This document shows, piece after piece, positions 22,057 through 32,278 of a stretch of DNA of 64,000 nt. The notes below the pieces were generated by a model, which saw only the letters and a program-made list of their open reading frames with translations, had not been told where the DNA came from and did no database searches. The stretch's first letter is position 1; each line of letters opens with the position of its first letter. A program made the translations under genes and the position numbers. Origin of the DNA: Berberis thunbergii (Eukaryota; Streptophyta; Magnoliopsida; Ranunculales; Berberidaceae); contig QNQO01006241.1 in the NCBI GenBank assembly GCA_003290165.1, positions 62,001 to 126,000 on the forward strand, read 5' to 3'.

Positions 22057-22741
22057 TTAGCTTCACCTAGAACTTATCTTAATTACTTTGTAATTCTCAA
22101 TTCTAGACAACCAGGCTTTATAGCCACTTTTTGGTCAGGTTTTAAGTTTTCTACATTTTTATCCCTTCTATAGATAATGTTTGTGGTTGTATTTTAAAGA
22201 GAATGGGTAAAGGTGTAAAAATGCTCTAGCATGACCAAAAAATGGCTTTAAAGTCTGGCTGCCTAAACAAACTCTTTTGTGATATTAGTTATATATTCTA
22301 GTCATTATGCTTGTTTGCTCTTTGCTAAGGTTATCAATAGTGACCTTATTTTGGCTTAAAATTGACTACAATTGGATCCAATTTGATATATGCATTGTAT
22401 TTTTTATAGTTGAATTTTTTTATTAGTTACTAATTTCGGTAAAAAAAAAATTTAATTTTACCATTGATAACTACTATTATCAACTAATAAGTATTTTTCA
22501 TTTCGCCCCCCTTCAACTAAAATCCTGGGTCTGCCCCTGCCCCTAAAGCTAAGGTTTTTTTTCCCTCAATGCTCTAATCACTGTAACCATAGAATAAAGT
22601 AGAATTAGTTTCTACAAATTCAGAAAGCAAGGGACTATATGAAAAAAAATATTTTATCCATGGAAAAAACACTAATATCAACTTTCAATCCAACCATGGC
22701 GATTGCTTCCTTAATAAATAAATAAAAAGTTGCGTAGCCTA

Positions 22742-22990
22742 CTTACTTGGTCGTTCTATCGAAGGAGGCAATGGGGACGAAGAGAGAAAGGGAGAGTGGT
22801 GATACGTGCGTGCTGTTGTTGAGATTGATTGACTGAGAAAGCACTCAGTCTCTCTCTCTCGGTGTAGAAGAAGCCGCGAGGGCGGAGTGTGTGATTTTCG
22901 GTAGCGGGTGCGATTTGTGTTTTAAATCTGGGCTCAAAACTGGACACGGGCCACGTTTTGCCCTGGGAACCAGGCCCCACGCCTAAGAGC
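22742..22990 (-). other. Candidate 5' UTR exon, perhaps of the PPR locus
   Basis: The minus strand has a CT/AG-rich leader-like stretch (GAGAGAGAGACTGAG, CTCTCCCTTTCTCTC) ending in CGACCAA followed by GTAAGTAGG, a strong splice donor. The next good minus-strand acceptor I see is TTTTTTGCAG near 18,074, just before the PPR coding region, so this could be its untranslated first exon with a 4.7 kb intron that received the two hAT elements. This is inference only. Confidence 0.35.
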
Positions 22991-23588
22991 TTGTATTGAA
23001 GGCAGCCAATGTTTTGACGCCACCATCTTTCTGTCCACCACTCTTGGACATTACCAATATAAACTCTAAATTCTCAAAAATTTCTATTTCCACTTTCTCT
23101 CCCAACTATCAACATATTTCCCCTTCCTCTCAAAATTTTATTCATCTTTTCTCCCACCACCCTCCATTAACTTCACATATATTAAGCTAGGGGTGGGCAT
23201 TTAGGACCGAAAGCCCGGACAGAACCGACAATCGGACTGATCGGATCGGTTTTAATTAATTAAAAAAATTTCAGTTGTAAAAGCCCAGCCCACCCCGAAG
23301 TTTCTAGTCCGGGCCTCGATTTCCATTTCTGAAGCCCGTCGGGTAACTGGCCCGGCCCGAATTAAATAATTAAGATTATTGTCCTGGTGAGAAGAGAGAT
23401 TCACTTGTCTAAAAGATATGCCCATCAATGGTCTTTTTCCTATATTGAGAAAACCACCACCCCCCCCCCCCCCTGAATTGAGTCTTGGAAAATTCAAAAT
23501 TTCTTTTACCTTTTCTTCACCGATAATTGTTTGCAAGAGGCATTGTTTGTGCGATTTGATGGAGCTGTGTGGGGAGGTTTACTGGTCT

Positions 23589-24734
23589 GTCCCAAACAGT
23601 GTAGTTAAGGCGTTGAGGCAGCGGAGAGGCGGATGAACTTGAAAACGCCTCAGAGGCGAGGCGGTAGGCGAGACGGACGCCTCACTTCACTGAGGCGGTC
23701 TTTAACATTTTTTTAAGATATTTTATTATAATAAATTGAAACACATTTAGATAAGTAATATTCATCATCATTTTGATAACTTGCATATGCCAATATGTAC
23801 AAAAAGTCATACAATTATTTAAAATTGAAATGGAAACATAATAAAGCTGCATAGCATAGCAAAAAGACGCACTACATAAGTGTACTTAACTTGCCTATCC
23901 ATTAAATCACTAAAAAAGAAACAAACAAGAAAAACATCAAAGCATAATGTAAACTAGTTCATCAACTTCTCATTGGTTTAACTTTGGAAATTTGAAACAG
24001 TGTTTGAAAAATTAATGGTTGAATTTGAAATAGTATTTGGAAAATTGCAATTTGGTGAGGCATCGCCCAGCAGGTCTCATTGGTTTAACTTTGAAAGTTT
24101 GCGCCAAATTTTGATCCATATACTAAAATATTACGATCCATACACTGAAATATTACTTATTATTGTTTATTGTGAAAAAAAAACGCAGCAGAACAAATCA
24201 TATAAAAAAAAGGAGCAGAACAAATCATATAAAAAAGACACATAACAGATCATTAAAAAAAGGAGTAGAACCGCTGATATAAAAAAGAGTAGAATGGATC
24301 ATTAAAAAAAAACTGCAGAACAGATCATATAAAAAACACAGGAAGGAAAGGGAAGAAGAAGAGGAAGGAGGAAGAAGAAGAGAGAAAACATCCTGATATG
24401 AAAGAGGCAACACCTAATTTGAAGAAGAGAAACCTGATTAGAAGGAGAAGAACACACACAACAACAACAATAGCCCCCAAGGAGTCGTTCTCTTGTCTAA
24501 AACTCTAAATACCCCCCCTCTTAACCTTAAAAGACAAGTGGGCTGCAATAGACTTTTGGTTTTTAAGCTGTAATTGGGCTGAGGCGGTCCGAGGCTGTAG
24601 CTGAGGCGGTCTGAGGCGGACGCCTCACTTAATCTCTCTGCCTCGCATCATTTTGAGGCGTTTTTTTTGCCAAAACGCCTCGAGGCGCGCCTCAAGCTCG
24701 CCTAGGCGTCCGCCTTAACAACAATGGTCCCAAA
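23589..24734. mobile_element. Nested hAT element with perfect duplication GTCCCAAA
   Basis: Body 23,597-24,726 (1,130 bp) begins CAGTGTAGTTAAGGCG and ends CGCCTTAACAACAATG, TIRs matching at 14 of 16 positions. GTCCCAAA flanks it at 23,589-23,596 and 24,727-24,734. Subterminal regions are full of GAGGCGG / CCGCCTC repeats. The middle (24,170-24,400) contains A-rich tandem repeats of AGAACAAATCATATAAAAAA. It is inserted in the larger hAT element, so it is the younger of the two. Confidence 0.87.
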
Positions 24735-25336
24735 GAAGCTCTATTCAAGCAGCTTGCCCTCATCTTCAAGATTGATCTCCTTTGGTTTGCTTTGAGTTGT
24801 GTTGTAAGATCAATTTGTTGTTGCCAAGGAGCATTGTTTGCGCTGAGAGGTGTGATCACTGAATTCACAGGGTTTGATTGAAAACCATAAGCAGCAGGGA
24901 TCCGAGGCATTAGAGATGGAGCCTGTGATCTCTCGGTCGCCATATGTTGTGCATCATATTCCTCTAAAGAAGGGGGTTTCGTTATGAAAGAGTCCAGGAT
25001 CCAATTTTTGTTGGTGATGGTGGCCTGAAAATTTGTTTGGTGATAGTCTTTGAGGTGTGTAGAAGAAGCTTTGTTGTTGAGTGACTATTGTGAACCACGT
25101 CAGTGGTAGTGAAGCTTGCCATTACCGGCGCAAGCAGGGGAGCATAGAGGGATAATTCTTCATTATGTAGAAACTCATAGTAGTAGCTTTGTAACACCCA
25201 TTAGTTGCTTCATTGGTGTTGTTGTTTTCGGGTTTATTTTTTGCAGAGGTGTTGAAGTATCTTCTGAATACTTTCCCTAAATTGGCCATGACTACTGACT
25301 CGACCAATTCTACTGCACTTCACACAGCTGCTGCCC
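24735..25336 (-). other. Unidentified sequence inside the outer hAT element, possible captured exon
   Basis: A minus-strand frame at 24,692-24,943 reads MATERSQAPSLMPRIPAAYG and onward with ordinary amino-acid composition up to the boundary of the nested element, and a second frame lies at 25,122-25,307. hAT elements without transposase often carry host fragments. I cannot assign a family, so capture is only a possibility. Confidence 0.35.
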
Positions 25337-25511
25337 AGGGATGCACTTCAAGGACCGTAACCGGCCCGAAATTTGGTTAATCGAGCACTCGTTTAACCGG
25401 TCAACTCGGTTCGGTTTCGGGCCTCATAAATACGGGCTTAAATTTTTCGGGCGGTTTTCGGTTTTTACTTTTTGGGTCGGTTACTTGGACCTGCCCAGCC
25501 CTATATTAAGC

Positions 25512-25838
25512 AATCAAACCCCTCCCTCTCCCACTGCTCTCTACTTTCTCTCCCACTATCTCTTAAGCAAAATAAGGCAAGCAAAAAAAAGGTTGTCTGC
25601 ATGAAAGGTTGTTTGTGCAATTTGGTGCAAGTTGGTGATAGTGTGTGTGATTTGGTATGAGTGCATTGATTTGGTGATTGTGTGTGCAATTTGTGCGATT
25701 TGGTGTGAGTGATTGCCTATTCAATCGATATTATGTTGCAAGATTGTTGACTGTGTGTGCAATCGATGGTGTGTCGCGACATTGTTGGTTGGTTGGTTGT
25801 TCACTGTCTAATTCAAAGAAACGCACAAACGCATTCAG
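25512..25838 (+). other. Candidate leader exon upstream of the PMD pseudogene
   Basis: A pyrimidine-rich leader-like stretch (CCTCCCTCTCCCACTGCTCTC) leads to GTTTGTGCAATTTGG repeats and then CGCATTCAG followed by GTAATT, a plausible splice donor at 25,839. The following recognised coding sequence on this strand is the plant mobile domain region. Weak evidence. Confidence 0.3.
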
Positions 25839-25949
25839 GTAATTCGAAAGCCCTAAATTTACATTTTTAGAATCAAAATTTAAAGTCATTGAAACATTTA
25901 AAAAACCCATACAATCAAACTCGAAAAATCGCATTCAAAAATCAAATCT

Positions 25950-26890
25950 ACTGAAACTTCAACCGGCACACGCAGAGTTCTATGCAAACTCAACCGTCGT
26001 CCTCGCACAAGTTTGTGCAAAACTTCATCTCGCACTCGCTTGTGTGAATCTCTTTACCTGATTCGCACAGAGCCCTGCACGATGCCCCATTTTTACAAAT
26101 AAATTTAATTTATATTGTTTTTCAATATTCAAATAATGAATTATTTATTTTCAAAAACCAATCAAACTAAATCGCACTAAAAATTTAAATCTACTAAAAC
26201 TTCAACTCGCACACACAGAGTTCTATGCGAACTCAACCATTGTCCTTGCACAAGTTTGTGTGAAACTTCACCTTACACTCGCCTGTGCGAATCAATCTCT
26301 TTACCTGGTTTGCACAAAACCCCGCGTGATTCCCCATTTTCGCAAGTAAATTTAATTTATATTGTTTTTTAATATTCAAATTAATGGATTTTTATTTTTT
26401 GCAAATTATTTGGAGAATGTATTATTTAAAAGTTTTAACTATATAATTTTTTCGATGTTCAGTACGGCAAAAATGAACACGGACGTGTTTTTTTCAGTTG
26501 GTGGTGGTAGTGGTGGTAATGATGATGTAGTTGATAAATGTCCAATGATGGTGTCTAGCTGAAAAGTGATTGTCCTCGCACAGGTTTGTGTGAAACTTCA
26601 CCTTACACTCACCTGTGCGAATCTCTTTACCTGGTTTGCACAAAACCCCGCGTGATTCCCCATTTTCGCAAGTAAATTTAATTTATATTGTTTTTTAATA
26701 TTCAAATTAATGGATTTTTTATTTTTTGCAAATTATTTGGAGAATCTATTATTTAAAAGTTTTAACTGTATAATTTTTTCAATGTTCAGTATGGCAAAAA
26801 TGAACACGAACGTGTTTTCTTCAGTTGGTGGTGGTAGTGGTGGTAATGATGATGTAGTTGATAAACGTCCAATGACGGTGTCTAGCTGAA
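25950..26890 (+). repeat. Tandem repeat of about 327 bp, three partial copies
   Basis: Copies start near 25,960 (partial, diverged), 26,190 and 26,568. Landmarks shared by the last two: TTGTCCTYGCACARGTTTGT, CACAAAACCCCGCGTGATTC, TTCAGTTGGTGGTGGTAGTG, GTGTCTAGCTGAAAAGTGAT. Each of the two full copies includes a CAG-bordered short frame starting ATGAACACG (VGGGSGGNDDVVDK), so an exon-like segment has been duplicated just upstream of the PMD pseudogene. Confidence 0.8.
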
Positions 26891-29640
26891 AAGTGATTGT
26901 GAAAAAGGATAAACAAGAAATGGAAGAGGAAACAAACAAAGGAACAACAGAGGATGGATAAAGAAGCGTTGATGAAGAAGAGAGATGATGAAATGGCAAG
27001 CAAATTTATTGATCAAGACGAAGCGACTAAAGATACATGTTCCAACAGCAAAGTCAAGGTGGTGAGGGTGTTGTATATGAAGGTAAGGAGGAGAACGTGA
27101 AGTATGAAGATGGTGAGTAGGGGTGGGCATCCCATCCCGATCTTTTTGGGATTGATCAAGCTCATCCCGATCACGTCTCGTCCCGTCCCAAATTTATTTA
27201 TTTAATATTTATTAACATTGTTTGAAAACTTGATTGATTTGATACTCTTTGTTTAGATAGAAACTTCAATTTAAAAATTTTAGGTCAAATAGAACCCATG
27301 AAAATATATGCATTTTCACATTTTAGATTGATTATTAGACAATTATTCTTGTTGAAAATAAAGGTAAATGATGGTTTGGTTTAGTATTGCACTATGAGTT
27401 ATGTAGTTGGAAATTTTGGTCAATGACCAATATTTGTCATTTTTGAACTTATATTAAGACAACTTGAGAACTTATATCATTCATACAAAATACAATTAGA
27501 AGCAATGTGAGATGAAATTTTATATGACATTTTATATTGTTATGATGAAAGTTATACGTACATAAATTAGGCATATTGGTGTGTGATCAATGTAAGATGA
27601 GCTGTTTTTGTTATTTTTCATTATAAGACTATTTAGTACATGCTCATCCCCTCTAGTCTCATCCCGATCCCGTTTGGGATAGGACGAGGTCAGAATGAGG
27701 TATATCTCGCTCCGGTCCCAAACGAACAGGATGGTATAGCGATGAGGTCTATCTCGTCCCGTGCCCACTTTAAAGGTGAAGATGACGAGGAAGGGGATGA
27801 AAATGAACCAATTTTTCCTATTGAACCTAGTTCCAATGATAAAAATGAAAGTGTTTCATACCCTGGGGGTCCCACGGATGATTTAGTATAATGTTCTTAT
27901 ATTATTTTAAACACTAAATATTGTGTATTGTTTGTTATGATGTCAACATCAATTTAAAAAAAAATTAGATTGGAAGTTGGGAGAGGACCTAAACAAATTA
28001 AGGACAATCATCTATCAAAGTGATCTACATCCCTTGATCGACTATTACAAAACTCATGTCGATAAGGTGACCATTTGTGCCTTCGTCGAGCATGGCAACC
28101 TGAGACCACCATTTTTCACCTCCCTTTTGGAAAGACGACTATCATCTTAGATGACGTCCATCTTATCACACGTTTCCCAATCATTGGTAAGCTTGTTATT
28201 GAGAAAAAAAAGTAAGATGAAGGCAGAAGAATGTGTCAAACTATTGGTGAATAGTTTGGACATTAAAAAAAAATGAAGCATAGAAGCATGTCCAAAAGAA
28301 TAATACTTTTGTGAAGATGAAGTTTATTAAGGCTAATTGTTGTGGAAAAAATGAATGCAACTGATTCTCTGAAAAAAGAAACAATGTTGCTAGGGGTAGT
28401 TGTTATTTCTCCTTGAGGTGATTATCTTTGCTAATAAAACTGGAACAAAAGTTCACATTCAATATTTAAAGTTGTCAATGAATTGGATGAAGTTGGGACG
28501 TTTGCATGGGATGTATGTAATTTGGTGTTCTTGCATTGTCAATTTGGCGTGCTAGTAGAGCGGATACCAAGCAAATATTTAGTTATTTGCTGCTTTTGGA
28601 GGTATCTTTATACATTATTATTTAAGTTAATTACTCTTTAACTATTTATGATATTTAATTAAATAATTTATGTTGTGTTTCTTTTGTAGGGTTGGATATA
28701 TGACCATTTTAGGCTTTGGGTTAATGCCAATACTTCGTGGAATGATAATGCCTTGCTAGAGCTAAGTGGGAATGCCATCAACTTTTTAATGAATGAAAAA
28801 ATCATCACTCTTGTGGAGCATCTTGATGACATATCTCCCGAAGAGGCAAAATTTAGTAATTAAGTGCAAGTTTGATCTCATCTTGTCTTTCCCATTAATT
28901 ATTTTGATTTTTCTTTCATAATTTAATAACTTTCATGTATGGTCTGGTCATTTGGGATCCTTAAGTGAAATTGAAGCAAATAATTTCATTGCATAGCATC
29001 ACATGGTTTCAAAGTTGTTTGTTATGTGCCGACGTCGAAGAACCATATCACCCAAATAGATGGGAAGAGAACAGGTGATTCCAAATTCCCCCATTCGAGC
29101 CAAAATGAAGAATAGTGGTTGATCCTGCAAGAACTACTCGGTGAAACATGAAATATAGTCATCGTTTGTTGAAACTAGGAGAATTATCTCATGTCACGTG
29201 ACAACCAATGTGCATTGTTGAGACGTCCATGGGAGTGCAGTGAGGACGATTTAGAGTGGTTTCATCACATTAACCATCATTTAGTCCATCCACCGAAGAA
29301 CAGGATAACTCATCCCCTAAGATAAATTTGCATACATGTGAAATATAAATTTGCATACTTGAACAAATTTGCATACAAGTGACATATAAATTTTCATTGC
29401 TTTACCTAAGATCAAATGTTTCCTTACAGAACAAAAGCGGTTGATAAGGCTCTTAAGTTGCTCAAGGTCTTTATTGATGAAGGCGAGAATGTTAATAAAG
29501 TAAGCTTCCTCTGGAGGCAAAATAAAGTATGTGACTTGCTACAAGGAATGTCTTTGTTTGTAACCTTTGAAGACACAGTGGAAGAACAAGAGAGTTATCC
29601 AGGTAGTGGTGGTGTTCTAGGTGGTTATTGATAAAGGAGA
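26890..29640 (+). pseudogene. Plant mobile domain (PMD, MAIN-like) gene, disrupted
   Basis: PMD proteins are a plant family shared by host genes (MAIN, MAIL1) and mobile elements. Seen in order: an acidic N-terminal part (GEDDEEGDENEPIFPIEPSS, 27,770-27,890), then after a gap HPLIDYYKTHVDKVT, CAFVE, WQPETTIFHLPFGKTTIILD (about 28,040-28,160) with LITRFPIIGKL, the signature of the domain; FANKTGTKVHIQYLKL (28,420-28,470), TFAWDVCNLVFLHC (28,500-28,540), GWIYDHFRLW (28,690-28,720) after an acceptor TTTTGTAG, and RPWECSEDDLEWFHHINHH (29,225-29,285). A one-base shift lies between CAFVE and WQPET and stops occur later. A hAT element at 27,118-27,772 splits the acidic part. Because the domain is often carried by transposons, it may be element-borne rather than a host gene. 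Confidence 0.7.
27110..27780. mobile_element. Short hAT-type element inside the PMD pseudogene
   Basis: Body about 27,118-27,772 (655 bp) begins TAGGGGTGGGCATCCCATCC and ends CGTCCCGTGCCCACTTTA, a decayed TGCCCACCCCTA. Flanking octamers ATGGTGAG and AAGGTGAA agree at 6 of 8. Subterminal ATCCCGATC / GGGACGGG-type motifs match the family at 60,291-61,119. The Glu/Asp-rich coding of the PMD gene continues on both sides. Confidence 0.65.
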
Positions 29641-30526
29641 AGCCATATATTAAGGAAAAAATTGAAAAAAATAACAAAACTTAAAAAAAAAAAAAAAAAA
29701 AAACATGGTGGTTTTGGAACTTGTAGCAAGGATCCCAATTTAATTCGCAGAGACGGCTGCATTAGCCACCTGTACTGGTTGGAAACATCAGTTGCAAAGG
29801 TGTCAACGAGGATAAATATCTATCCAAGTAACCATTGTGAATGGGTTGCCCCAACAATCTAGACACCATTCACATGCATCATTGCGATATTGAATATGGA
29901 GTCACCCAGACCAATGCGACTTCTTTCGAAACCATAATTTTTTTTTTCAAAATTTTTTTTATGGCTTCCCCGTGATCAATAAACACTTGGTCAACATTCC
30001 TTTTTATTTTTGACATTCCTTCCAAATAACTTGAAAAAGTTGACTTCAAAGGAAAATATGGATTTTTGAAGGGAATGTCAAAAAATGAATTTGGGGGATG
30101 AATTTTCTCTATTATAAGCATAAAAATAAATTCACAAAAAAGACTCATTTTTTGACATAGTTCAATTTTTGTCCCATCGCAAATATTCGTGCGAGATAAA
30201 TTGCTAGGATTGTGGAGGTTTTTGCAATTGGTCGTTTGTCCGCTTTGCATAGGTTTGTGGTTATTTGGTTCACTTGGTCTTGTGCGAACCTCTTCAGAAC
30301 CAGGTTCTATTTTGGAATCTGAGGATGAGTTTGTGTCATTTTTCTCAACTTCTTTGAACTTCTTACATACTCACATGTTTAATACAAATAAATTTTAACA
30401 ATGACCATGTTTAATTCATTTCAAGTCAACATGTATGACTATTCTTACATTCTCCAAATTACGATGTTTATAACCATAAAAACAATTGAAATGTGAAAGC
30501 ATCATAAGTAACATGGGTATTAAATA
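29641..30526. other. Unassigned sequence
   Basis: A poly-A run at about 29,684-29,703 and AT-rich sequence. Short frames on both strands (29,879-30,250 minus; 30,189-30,398 plus) overlap and resemble nothing I know. No gene supported. Confidence 0.4.
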
Positions 30527-31063
30527 TGATGCGTCCAAAATATGTTCTCCTATGAGTTTGACCTGCAAAACAAATGTTAGATTGCCAAATACCACCTTTT
30601 TTTATGGTCGAAGACACTCTGATGCTTAAGTCAGTAACTTAGTTGGAGATGGAGATAATCTTGGACAAAACTTAGTTAAAGTTGCATAACTTTGTCGAAT
30701 GTTCCCTTTACCATGTATAATGGTCGTTGTTAAATCCCTGCGTGACTTAAGCATTGAGGAGCAACGAAGGGAGACGTTCTCTGTAACAATCATTTTTTTT
30801 TATGAAGATATGTTCTCAAAGGCTTAACTCCCTCCACAACTCTTTTTCTCTTTAGCGTTCCTCCCCCTTCAGGGAGAACTTTAGCGGGCCTGGATTTGGG
30901 CCTCTAACTATGATTTATTGTGACGGACCCTGTTTGGGCTTTCATAACTGGATTTGTTCTCTTTGGGCTTTATGAATTGGCTTGGTCTTTGGATACTTGA
31001 TCCTCGTGATGGATAATCTCTACCACGTGTATGGTTGCGATGACAATTTTATTTGATGTATCA
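30527..31063 (-). repeat. 3' LTR of the outer Tat-like element
   Basis: 537 bp, parallel to 47,583-48,116 through landmarks GACCTGCAAAACAAATGTTA, GATGCTTAAGTCAGTAACT, GGAGATGGAGATAAT, CTTGATCCTCGTGATRGATA and ATTTGATGTATCA. Differences are scattered substitutions and short indels, so the insertion is not recent. Confidence 0.88.
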
Positions 31064-31249
31064 TTAGATACTTCCTCTTTTGTTAGTGATGTGGCCACTA
31101 ACTTGGTGACAGTTGGATTTTCGATTTCATCATTGCCTAGCATTTAATGTTGTTAGCAGCTTTTGGTGAGTTGGCATCCTATCCATTGTTCGACGGTTCA
31201 TTTTTCACGCGTACGTCGTCCTATGAGCCGTCTCTTCGTTGCTCGGTTC

Positions 31250-31257
31250 TATAAAAG
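31250..31257 (+). promoter_or_regulatory. TATA box for the antisense ORF
   Basis: TATAAAAG in the context GGTTCTATAAAAGGAGGC, about 100 bp upstream of the ATG at 31,358 of the antisense ORF and on its strand. The intervening leader is CT-rich (TTTTTTCTCCTTCTTCGTTTC), as in plant 5' UTRs. It suggests that the ORF is transcribed from its own promoter, opposite to gag. Confidence 0.55.
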
Positions 31258-31357
31258 GAGGCGTGATTTATTTGTTTATCTCTTTACGCTATCTTTGAAG
31301 TTAGGGCTTATTCTTTTTTCTCCTTCTTCGTTTCCTTTGCTCTTCCATTCCTTAACG

Positions 31358-32278
31358 ATGTCTGTTGGCGATATAATAGACGGTGAGGCATTTGCTGCTT
31401 ATGAAGTTTTCTTCTCATCCAAGAAGGCTTCTCAGGCGATGTTGGACAAAGTTCGTTTTGATTATAATTTTTCATTCAACCTCGAGATCATTCTGCCTAG
31501 ATAGAACAATAGTCTTGTCATCCAAAGTTTGGGTATATTGCACTTTATACATGCATGTTCCTTTCCGGCCTTCAATTCCTAGTTTCAGAGCTAATTTGGG
31601 AATATATAGATTTTTTGGGCATCCCTCCTACTCAGATGGGTCTTAATGGTTAGAGGGTTATGGTTTCTACTTATGTGAGAAACATTCTCTCTGGCATTCC
31701 CTTAACTGTTAGGGTTCTGCATTCGGTGGTTGGTCTGTTGGTAACCAAGGACATTTGCTTCCTCCGTTCTTCTGTCTATTTTGGAAAGTTCAATGATGAC
31801 ATAGATATTGGTCGAGATTCTGGTTTTATGCTTCCGTCAGCTATGGTTACTTCAAATTGCGAGGTCATCCTATTGTGCGGTCGTTCCGAGTCTCTAACAA
31901 ATGGAAGGATCTGCAATTAACTACGGATGATCAGTGACTAGTTTTTGAAGCTTCATGTGTTTCCCATGGAAGCATTTCTCTATGAGGATATCTTGGAGTC
32001 TAGTGGCTTGTACACTATGAACGAGGAGGAGCAGGCTTTGCTTATTGAATCTCGAATTGAGGAGATTGTTGTCCGTGCTACTCCTGTTGGTGTTAGTAAT
32101 GCTAGCATTGATGGGGAAGTGAGCTCGGGCAGGGATGTTACAGATTTCAATGCTCTTGTTATCATTGGTGTTGTTGGCCCGACTTCCAAAAACAAAAAGA
32201 TATCGAGGCTTGCTAGCCCGTCCAAGCAACTATTGATAAGCTCTGGCCGTGTTCCGAATAAAAAAATGGCTTTCTACT
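31358..32278 (+). pseudogene. Antisense ORF of the Tat-like element, N-terminal half
   Basis: Starts MSVGDIIDGEAFAAYEVFFS and continues through shifted frames with recognisable elements: GIPPTQMGLNG.RVMV (about 31,619-31,665), KDICFLRSSVYFGKF, DSGFMLPSAMVTSN, then LHVFPMEAFLYEDILESSG and EEEQALLIESRIEEIVVRAT. The pattern (a GI.PTQ..NG.R motif in the first third) recalls the 'putative gypsy type transposon' domain (Pfam Transposase_28) found in extra antisense ORFs of Tat retrotransposons; its biochemical role is unknown. Stops at 31,502 and later show decay. The reading is cut at 32,278 by the nested Athila-like element and resumes at 42,530. Confidence 0.6.

Larger units (their letters stand above)
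20353..22547. mobile_element. hAT element with perfect 8-bp duplication CCCCTAAA
   Basis: Body 20,361-22,539 (2,179 bp). It begins CATGGGCGGACCTACTAAGG and ends CCTGGGTCTGCCCCTG, giving TIRs CATGGGCGGACCTA and CAGGGGCAGACCCA (imperfect). CCCCTAAA flanks it at 20,353-20,360 and 22,540-22,547. The 8-bp duplication and CAGGGGC-type ends identify the hAT superfamily. Next to the left TIR is GGGGGGCAGCTGCCCCCC, a perfect palindrome. No hAT transposase is present; it is non-autonomous and carries another TIR element inside. Confidence 0.85.
23180..25511. mobile_element. hAT element with perfect 8-bp duplication TATTAAGC
   Basis: Body 23,188-25,503 (2,316 bp) begins TAGGGGTGGGCATTTAGGAC and ends GTCCAAGT-free CCTGCCCAGCCCTA, i.e. 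TIRs TAGGGGTGGGCA and TAGGGCTGGGCA. TATTAAGC lies at 23,180-23,187 and 25,504-25,511. GC-rich subterminal segments rich in CCCGGCCCGA / CCGGTC motifs flank both ends. No transposase; the central part holds unidentified sequence and a second hAT element (23,597-24,726). Confidence 0.87.

Noticed and set aside
25337..25503. A separate 167-bp MITE starting CAGGGATGCA
   Set aside because: No octamer duplication fits; the right end belongs to the larger hAT element with the exact TATTAAGC duplication.
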